Shown piece after piece: positions 55,745-64,000 of a stretch of 64,000 nt of DNA. The translations under genes were made by a program, and so were the position numbers. Positions within the stretch are counted from its first letter, which is position 1. Every line of letters starts with the position of its first letter. The DNA lies in NCBI RefSeq assembly GCF_000315625.1, contig NW_005434614.1, positions 306,472 through 370,471 of the forward strand, written 5' to 3'. The notes beneath the pieces were generated by a model. It saw only the letters and a list, made by a program, of their open reading frames with translations, had not been told where the DNA came from and did no database searches. Origin of the DNA: Guillardia theta CCMP2712 (Eukaryota; Cryptophyceae; Pyrenomonadales; Geminigeraceae).

Positions 55745-56126
55745 GGCCATGCACCAAACCAACTCTATTTCCCTCTATTGCCACCCCCTCTAAGGTACGA
55801 CCCAGACCACCCTACCCCTCTGACTTTTGAACGAGAGGGTGGATTGAAAACCTAGGGCTTATACCCTACCATTTACGTCGTTGTGGGAGATAAGACCACC
55901 GGTATTCTTACACCCACCCACCCGGTCATTTCAAATTCCTGTAGGATGATATCCAAATCGCTTTTACCCCTCGCAGCAGTCGCCCCCACCCCCACCCCCA
56001 CCCCTTCTGATGTATAAGTTTTACAATCAATCTATCAATTATACAGGTAAACCCTTACCCACCCCACCTGATGGGGTAGGTAGAACGGGTAGGGTCTTGA
56101 GGCAGTACGACGCGAGGAGTCACAGC
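55745..56126. promoter_or_regulatory. Divergent promoter region, armadillo/LysM genes
   Basis: CACCCTACCCC (55793), TACCCTACC (55862), CCACCGGTATT (55902), C-runs at 55980-56010 and GGGGTAGG/GGGTAGGG (56072-56095) lie between two start codons 382 bp apart. CCACCGGTA recurs at ~48021. Confidence 0.4.
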
Positions 56127-59100
56127 ATGGCGGGCGGCGTCAAAGTCCTGCTGCTGCTCGCGATGGGCGAGTTGGGTGAGTGAGTTGTGCTTGCATGCAG
56201 GGTGAGAAGCGGTAGACAACAAGAAGATGCTGCCGATGATGATCACACAGTAGGCACTTGCAGAAGAGTGAAATCTGAAAATGAGTTGATGAAGTTGAAG
56301 AGTTGAAAAATGAACCAACGAGGCTAATACGAGTATGACGATGTAGAGTTACAAGGAAGGAAACTGATACATTGTGGAGAATCTGGAATGGAATTAGATG
56401 AGTAACGGCGGGAAGAACTAGAATCGAAAAACGCAGAATTTGTAGAATGAGGATACGACCACAAGAACTGTACATTCTTCTTTTAGTTGGGAACACGATC
56501 ATACTGATTCGGAATGAGTCAATCTATGTCTAGACTCTGAATCTCTTTTTCGGCTTACGATTCTTTCATTAGCTCACTCGGATTTGTCCACGTACCGTTA
56601 TGCCAAGATCACGTGGACTTCTTGCGAGCAAGGCTTCTATGATCCTCTCTTCCCTGATACTTGCAAAGACTCTTCAAGTCCGTTGGACATTGGAGTGACA
56701 GTAAGCGCAGCATGGGACATCCGAGATTTGAGTGAAACATCTATGATACTGCTCAGTGACGCGCTGCAAGCAAAGCAGAAGTTCTTGACTGACCCTGCTA
56801 GTGCAAAGCTCAGTTTGACTCGCGGAGACCCTATGGGCAAATATCGAAAGATAGGTTACCGGACGTTGGATGCAACATCTACCACAGATGTCGATTGTTC
56901 AAGAGATAAGAATTGCGATGCTACGAATTATTACTTGCGGATCGATCACCTCTCACCAGATGGAAACGTGATCTTCTGCCGCTTTTCCTTTACAGCTTCT
57001 CTTTCTCCTCAGGGTACAGTACATCTGGTAATTTGCTGGCTTGCTTGCGTCTGATTCTTTACTTTCTCACTGTGGTCTCTTTTAGCTTCAATTCGAAGGA
57101 TGTTGCCGTCTCGATCGATACACATACGAGAACCTGAATCTGGCTGCATCGACGTCCAAATCCAATTTTGAAATCTCCGCGACAGTGATAACTGACGGGG
57201 TTGCTCCTCTCCAGACAAGATCACCTCAAATCAGTTCGCCATACCTTGTGGAGCTGACATCGACAACACCTATCTGCACTCCTCCCTCGTTTCCGATACA
57301 AGCCTTTCATCCTCTTGATCAGTACAAGGACAGCTTAGGTAATGTGTTCATTCACCGCTTCAAATCCTATTGATTTTTCCCTGCTTGCTTTGACAGCTTA
57401 CACAAATTTTTTCTCTACTGCAAAGTTTGTATTGGATGCGAGCGGAAATTTACAATTTACTTCTTGCGAGTCCAATCCAGGCGATTTGTGGTGGGTCGCC
57501 AAAATAGAAGTGATGAGTGCAGCATCTTGTGGAGCAACTCCAGCAAACAAAGACAGATGCTCTAGTGCGATCATCGACTTCTTGATCCATGTCCAAGTGC
57601 TGCCAATTACTACCATGTACTCGTTGCCAGCCGTCGCAAACCCTGACTCCTTCTTGAGCCCCCGGACTACCAGAAATCAATATTTTTCCATCCAATGCAA
57701 TACGGAGGATTTTGAATTTTCCAGCGTCAAAACGAGAACGCTAAGGATTGGATTTCGAAACCCTGCTATGCCTTCATCGAACAATAGTCTTGATTGGATA
57801 TTTCAAAACAACGATTTTCCCAGCATTGGTATCTCCCCTGTAAAATGGGCAAACAATTATGGATACGTTGACTTGACATGGAGACCGCATTGTGAAGATC
57901 CGTCGCAGGTTGGTCTTTTCTTACTTTGCTTCACTGCCCGAGCAGCTGGATACACCTCTGTACCAAGTTTCTCGTCGTGTATTTATGTCAAAAGTTTGCC
58001 TCCTTTACCGAATCCTCCCCCCCAGATTGTCTATCCGCTTCAGCAAACGTGTTCTGCAGACTGCGTCAGTTGTTGTGGAGAACTCAACTGCACAATACCG
58101 AACAACGCGACCTGTTGTAGAAGGGCGCATGCTATCCGCGGAGCCAGTTTCCAGATGGACGTCAAGGCAATCACTCAGGACTACGTGCAGAGAGTTGATG
58201 TGAACTTCTCTTTTCCTGAGGCAGTGCTGCCTGTGCCAACAACTATCCAGAAGAAATGGGGTTGTGGTGATGTCTCCTTCGATCAGTGTACCTCTAATCC
58301 TTCCATCTCCAACGATGTAATGACGAAAACCCTTTTATTTGCAAGTTGCTCGGTTCTGATGCAGATACCGGTCAGGTTACAGTGAGATTCAGTTACGCAC
58401 AAGGCCAGGACTCTATGACAGGAATTTACAAGATTTGCTATCAAGCTGTGCAGGTTTGTTTGTACCCCTTGGGTGCTAATTGTTAACACAGTACGGTCTA
58501 GGTTTCAGATCCGCTTGTGAACAATGAGCTCTGGGCTAGATTCTATGGAGGAAGTTACACTCAGAACAGCTGCCTTGTCTGCATCGCGTTGAGGATAGAA
58601 AGCGAACCTTTCTTTGTTGAGACCACGCTCTTGCAGCAAGGCTCGACGGACAACTCAGTAACAATCCCTCTAGCAGTAAGTCAGATCTTGCCCTCGAGAA
58701 ACCCTTTAGGAAATCATTACAGGTTGGGCGGACACTTCGAATCAATCTCCTAGCTGCATACAACATGGGAGGCTCAACTGCTAGCTTAGACATCTTCCCA
58801 TTATCCGAACCGGGTCTTCCAAGCGGAGGGGTCCTGTCGGCAACCAAGGTGGTTCGTTTCTTCCATATTTCGTGTATAAATGGAGTTCACAGCAAGTCAA
58901 CTTGACTGGATCTGCTGTTCCTACTGCGTTTCAGCGTTCTTTCGACTTCACCCCTCATGTACTGACCTTTGCCTGCTTTTTGGTGTTTTGATACTGTAAC
59001 AGGTTGGGCAACAAGCTCAGACGTTCTCCGTGTGTTTTGCAGCCAAGAGAACCGACATTGCTCTACAGACTCCACTGAACAGATGTTATATCATACAAGT

Positions 59101-60027
59101 GTATGAGGCAACTGTGTTCTGGAAAGTAGAGAAGGTGCAATTCGCGCCTCAAAGATTTTCGAATGAAGTTTGATGAGCAGGTTGGAACCAGCAATGTGAT
59201 TGAGCTCAGATACCTGCGAGATACTGTGACTGTCGGCTGTCCGGTATCATACTTTCTGTACGCCAAGAGTCAGTTCTACAACATAGAACTTGAGCCAGAC
59301 TTCAACTCAACCTGCGACGGATGTGCTTTGAACGAGACATACGTGGTGCCTTCCTGCTCGAGCGATCCGAGCCTAACTTGCTGCGGCAATGGCAAGTGCG
59401 ATGGGTTCGAGACAGGCATCAGTTGCCCAGTAGACTGCAAGAATGACAACTTCGATCTCAAGCAGTTGGTCTTGGGAAATTCAGCGAACGAATACACGAG
59501 CTCAATCCAGTTCTCGTGGACTCCAAAGGCGGATATGAGAGGGCGGAAAGTATACTCCTGTCTGAGGGCAAAGGACGCAGTGAGCGGAACAGGAGCAATT
59601 TTTCAGAAGCTCACTCCATCGATTGCTCCGTCTTTCTGCTTTGTTTTTGATGTGGAGAAATGCAGCTTCTGTCTGAGCGGAGGGGCGACGTTTGAGCGGA
59701 TCACTCGCACATTTCTCTTCAATCACGACTGGCTGCTGTTGTACAACAACAACCCCAACATCCCAAATCCGGACTCAGTTCCAGCTGAGACACGGCTTGT
59801 CATCGGTCCCACCTACACCGTCAAGCGGGGAGACACAGTGATGAGCATCGCAGGTGCGAGCGGCTGGAAGTGTTTGCGCCTTGTAACTCATTTGCACAGC
59901 GTGGGCGAAAACAACGGTGAAAGGCATTCTAGACCACAACCCTGACATGGCAGATCCTAACTTCCTTCCCCCGGGCTCCACAGTGTGCCTGTCGGTTTGC
60001 AGTCAAGCGGCCTCATATCAATGGTAA
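56127..60027 (+). CDS. Secreted protein with Cys-knot-like motif and C-terminal LysM, 10 exons (990 aa)
   Basis: Exons 56127..56175, 56573..57027, 57086..57338, 57397..58271, 58346..58453, 58502..58675, 58723..58848, 59003..59134, 59181..59853 and 59900..60027 close in phase to 990 residues. Signal peptide GGVKVLLLLAMGELG. Much of the protein is a beta-rich ectodomain with recurring elements: FCRFSFTASLS, CFTARAAGYTSVPSFSSCIY, CIALRIESEPFFVETTLL, TFSVCFAAKR and SCLRAKDAVSG, which look like one diverged repeat. CGNGKCDGFETGISCPVDC (~760) is a compact disulfide module. LysM at the end: YTVKRGDTVMSIA, then LDHNPDMADPNFLPPGSTVC. LysM usually binds GlcNAc polymers. No membrane helix. The 58271/58346 junction is the least sure. 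Confidence 0.75.
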
Positions 60028-60132
60028 GAGGGTGAAACGCAGTGAGATGTAGGGGTGGAACATCTCCGCAGGTGTAACTTTATTGTTTGAGTTTGCGGCA
60101 TGTACATAGAGAGAGAGCTGGTTCAAACGCTG

Positions 60133-63100
60133 CTAGTCCTCCTTCTCCTTCTCCTTCTCCTTGCCCTCCAGCACCTCAGCGAAAGCATCGAAGAGAGCTC
60201 CTACGGGTATGGAGTACAATCCAATCCCTGCCACCACCAAGCAGCACGCCAGCACCTGTCCGAGGGGAGAAAAGTCAACCTGTCCCCACTCGCCGCTGAG
60301 GAAGATAGCTGTAAAGTAGAGCGAGGAAGGAATGTTGTCAAACGCTCCACCTAAAGCTGGGTTTCCACGATCGAGGAGGTAGAAGCCATAGGCGGAACCG
60401 ACCCAGATGATTAGAGCGAGGAAAGACGTTGCAATGAGAGTGTCCTTGGAGGCGCGGAAGACGTCGTCGATCAGCGTGAAAGCCTCAGTGTAGTGCTCCC
60501 ATTGCAGCACCCTGAGCAAGCGGAGGAAGCGAGGAAGCGCAAAGTCATACGAAATGCCACAAGCTGCCCAGTACCACTCGAGGTAGAAGGGAAGGAAAGC
60601 GAACATGTCAGCTGTCCCAAAGAAGGAGGTCAAGTAGCCCATCCGTGAGAACCTGAGCATAAATCAGCCTCTCCTTTCAAAGGATCAGACTCACCCGGCC
60701 CTCCGATCATAAGGAGCAGCAATCACTCGCAGGACATACAAGACCGTAAAGAGCATCCCGCATACTCCCTCCAGCGAAGCGAAGAAGCCGTCACCGATCT
60801 GAACTCTCATCGCCTAATCGATTGCTCAGTGACGCTCGATGATCAAAAACAGACGCACTGGATCAGACTCAAGGATGATCAAGACAACATCGAAGCCGAT
60901 GAAATAAAGCATGAGGTTGTCGAACCAGACACCTGTGTCATCGTCCGGGGACAGCATGATCTGAATCTTGGAGGCGAAGGAGCCGTCATTGAGGTAAACA
61001 GGATCTTCAGCCTGAGCAAACAAAATCAGGGTAGCTATAAGGATGTACGATAATTCAACGAGCCATGGGTGGAGAGGGCGCAAACGAGTAAGTGAGCTTG
61101 ACAAGCTTAAAGAAGCAAGAGATAGCAAGGAGAAGAATGAAGAAGAGTGGAGAGCGATAAATGGGACCTTGGCTTCTCTATTCTCCTGAGATTTCATTCC
61201 TCTTCGTTTTCTCTGCTCTTTGTAAGCTGTAGGCTCGACAAGCATGAAGAGGATTACCTCTTTGAGAGCCACGTCTGTGAAGCCATTTGCAATGATTCCC
61301 GAGGGGATGCTTACGATTCCCACAGCAAACAAGCACATGAGGAAGCAAAGAAATTTCCCCGCGAGTGTGTAGTCGATAAGGGGATAGTCTCCAGAAAGAT
61401 GTATCAACGTGTAGGACATGGCAGAAGGGACATCCTTGTAGCGTTTTGCCTGCATGAAAGTCAGCAGGCAAAGTCAGAGGCTTGACGACCTCTCACCATT
61501 GTCACTCCATTTTCAGTGGGATCCAGCAAATTGTTCTTCTCCGTCATCCACATCAACGTGCTAAACATAAGCCAGAAAACTGTCGCCGCAAAGCCTGTAA
61601 CAGCAAGAGGAAGCGAATTTTCACGAAAGACGTCGTCGATAAGCGTGATAGACGGGATGTACCTGCAGCAAAGACTAAGGAACTTATCGCACGCACACAA
61701 ACACTCTCGTACTTGTCCATCTTCAGCAGTCGGAGCAGACGGAGCATTCGCAAGGCCTCGTCATATTTGTCCACAAGTCCTCCCGGAAACAGGAGCGACC
61801 AGTAGTATGGGGCAATGGTGAGAAAATCTGTAGAATTTCAGAGGGATATGCAGGAAAATGCATCAACCGATAATGGCATAGAAGGAAAAGATGAATCGCA
61901 TTCTAGGAAACCTCTTGCTGGAAAACAATGGATCTAGAGGTGCTGAAATAAGACGAAGGATGTATTCAATCGTGAAAATGCAGACGGAAATCTGATCATC
62001 AAAAGAAAACATCAAATATCAAATATTAAATGTCAAAAATGAACAATCAAGTTCAAACCAGCTCGATATGATCTAACAGATGTTTATGCTCCTTGCTGAA
62101 GTCTGGCAATGTTTCCATAGACTTTGAAGAAATAAATGGTCACAAAACACCAAAGAGATCAGAAAAAGAGAGCAAAAAGATGCATACCTGTTGGAAGACA
62201 GTGGCGAAAATAAGGTAGAAGAGAATCTGTTCAAAAATGCTTCCTAGCAATGTTCTCCCTTCTACAAATTGCCGAATAGGGAAAAGAAAGCTTTCTTCTT
62301 GGCTATGAGACTCTTGCTGCTGGCTGGCATCCTCGTCTTTCTTAGAGTATCTCTCTGTCGCCCACTCTTCGAAGCCGTTTCCAAGTATGCCTATGGGGAT
62401 GGCAAACGTTCCAACAGCCAGCACTCCCATCACTCCAGATATGACTTTGCCAAGGGGCGAGTAATCGCAGAGCGGGACCTCACCACACAAATTGAGCAGC
62501 GTTGGCCACATGGCATCGGGGATAGAGGCATAGTAGTGCTTCCCGTCCGGCGCCACCAACTTGGGGTTGTTGCGCTCTAGCAGATACATGACAGAGGAGA
62601 AGAATATCCACAATACTGTTGCTGCAAAGCCGCTGACCGCCAACACATCTCGGTTGTTGAGAAGAATATCGTCGAAGATGGTGAAGACTTTCACATAAGA
62701 TTCTAGCTTGAGCATCCGGAGGAGTCGGAGAGATCTGACGAACGAGATGTTCACCTCGAAGGGCCAGAGGTCAAACGTTGAGAGAAAGAATGGAAGAATA
62801 GCTGAAAGATCCACGATAGAGTAGAACGTTCCAAAGTACTTGATTCGCCCAAAGAAGCCGCTGTAATCGGGACGAACACCGACAGCATAGAATCTCAAGA
62901 AATAGTCCAGAGTGAAGACAATCACTGACACGTCTTCAATTCTATCAAACCATTTCATCAAACTTTCATACCGATGCATGTATTGCATCGAGTCCATCAC
63001 AAAACCAAGAACATTGCACAAGATTACCACGATCATCGCCTTCTCATACATTCGCCCTGCATCGGTATAACCATAGAGAAATCTGAAAGCCTCAGATTGA

Positions 63101-63955
63101 ATATCTCCGCACAACATTGGTTCAGAAACTATTTCAGTTTCATCATTCTTTTCCTGCTTCTTTTTCTTAGCCGCATGCTCCTCAAAGCCGTTTCCAAATA
63201 TGCCCGTAAAGATTCCAAAGACGGCGCATGCTATTGCGGAGGTGAACACTGCAATCACTTTTCCTAATGCGGACCTGTCGTTGACCAGAGGGAACTCTCC
63301 GAATAAGTTACAAAGGGTGAAATACGAAGAGCTTATAGTAGATTTAGTAATCTGATGAGCAACAAAAGATTTTCACCTGGCGATGCTTGTGAAACGTCCA
63401 TCCATCGCTGGATTGTTTCTTTCCGCCATCCAGTTTGCCCCTGACAAGATGATCCATACCTTTGAAGACTTTAAACAAAAGCAGAAAAACATTTGATTGC
63501 ATGCTCACAGCTGATCCTACAAATCCTGATTTGAATATCAAGACCTTATTTTCGCGATAGATATCGTCAAAAACTGTGAACGCCTCCAGGTACCTTTCAC
63601 CAAATCAATTTTTGGTGTCTTTCGTTTTGCAAACAGAAATCAGAATTGAAAGGAGTTGGTGAGACCTTCCTTCTAGACGCATCACTCGGAAGAGACGAAA
63701 GATCCTCAGAAACTGAGATGCTGGCAAGTCGATGTAAACCCCTTCGCCTTTGCAAGCAGCCTGATAACGAAGGTAACTGAGCGACTATCAGGATTGTACT
63801 CATACTCTTGTAATATACAGCGAGTAAAGCTGCAATTGAAGAATCAATGACTGTAACAGATACAAATGATCGTTAAAATTTAGAATCTTGCCTCGAAGTA
63901 GTAAGGAAGAATGCTTCCAAGGTCAACGAGGGAGTAGAAGGAGAAAGTCCAGCGC
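60133..63955 (-). CDS. Single-chain tandem voltage-gated-type channel, four repeats visible, non-canonical pore; 5' end outside window
   Basis: Exons 63892..63955 (continues off the edge), 63666..63784, 63509..63593, 63377..63459, 62188..63331, 62059..62121, 61868..61991, 61713..61827, 61497..61662, 61168..61449, 60859..61011, 60695..60813, 60133..60652 chain in phase: ~1011 residues seen. Each repeat has S3 (SFYSLVDL-type), an Arg-rich S4 (RIFRLFRVMRL; RSLRLLRMLKL; RMLRLLRLLKM; RFLRLLRVLQW), a linker with F-D-D or I-D-D, S5, pore and a Kv-like S6 (GIFTGIFGNGFEE; FAIPIGILGNGFEEW; IVSIPSGIIANGF; LYSIPVGALFDAF). The filters read NLFGEFPL, NLCGEVPL, HLSGDYPL and FLSGEWGQ instead of TVGYGD. Ion selectivity is unknown. 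The C-terminus is a Lys-Glu run. It is tail-to-tail with the LysM gene (105 bp). Confidence 0.85.
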
Positions 63956-64000
63956 CTAGTGTTTGCATCAGCTCAGATACCATGGTGACCTTGTAATCTC

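Noticed and set aside
60133-63955. Canonical potassium channel
   Set aside because: S6 is Kv-like, but none of the four pores has TVGYG or GYG; each has Gly-Glu or Gly-Asp.
1-64000. tRNA, rRNA or other structural RNA genes
   Set aside because: I looked for them but saw no convincing cloverleaf, box or rRNA core; a dedicated search would be needed to exclude them.

Overview
The window is nuclear DNA of a protist with very many short introns. Most introns I could place are 33-60 bp GT-AG, several exons are under 40 nt, and coding GC is high. Cyclase, ion-channel and secreted cysteine-rich genes sit next to spliceosome and plastid-type genes. This fits a cryptophyte alga, and Guillardia theta is my best guess; that is inference and no marker gene proves it. 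Exon coordinates were worked out by hand from reading frame, splice dinucleotides and family similarity. Where I give an exon chain, the phases close.

Layout. 0.15-1.1 kb (-): unknown acidic/Cys protein. 2.3-11.9 kb (+): a roughly 2350-residue membrane protein (coiled coil, C2, PH, one membrane helix, then FN3 and SRCR domains outside). 12.3-12.9 kb (-): SHAQKYF-type MYB. 13.0-14.2 kb (+): probable plastid membrane protein. 14.8-16.0 kb (+): Cys-rich membrane protein whose helix is a poly-valine microsatellite. 16.1-19.6 kb or further (-): Prp28/DDX23 spliceosomal helicase in 18 exons. 21.0-23.2 kb (+): secreted Cys-rich protein. 23.4-24.7 kb (-): kelch protein of the nitrile-specifier type. 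25.8-27.5 kb (+): MORN protein. 27.6-28.0 kb (-): small acidic ORF. 30.0-31.7 kb (-): LamG-like/BTB/BACK protein. 32.2-34.1 kb (+): secretory GT8 glycosyltransferase. 34.3-36.0 kb (-): GH79 heparanase-like enzyme. 37.0-43.7 kb (+): soluble-adenylyl-cyclase-like protein in 25 exons. 43.9-45.4 kb (-): coiled coil with a methyltransferase-like fold. 45.6-46.4 kb (-): membrane/coiled-coil/WW protein. 51.7-53.4 kb (+): AT-hook protein. 54.1-55.7 kb (-): armadillo-like protein. 56.1-60.0 kb (+): secreted 990-residue protein with a LysM. 60.1 kb to the right edge (-): a channel with at least four Kv-like repeats in one chain, each with a Gly-Glu or Gly-Asp filter instead of TVGYG.

Between genes, two sequence classes recur. 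First, five GC-rich islands (about 1.5, 20.3, 25.4, 29.7 and 46.7 kb); three of them carry the same 11-mer CTTTGAGTAAA. Second, clusters of GGGTA/TACCC (G-rich, often with TACCGGT) lie in front of start codons, mainly in divergent intergenic regions. Introns and some exons hold large CT, CTCCTG, CCCTGT, GTT/GTC and GGA microsatellites.

How the genes may fit together (inference): several encode surface or secreted proteins (2.3, 14.8, 21.0 and 56.1 kb, plus the GT8 and GH79 enzymes). The cyclase and the channel are signalling proteins. Nothing in the sequence ties them into one pathway.
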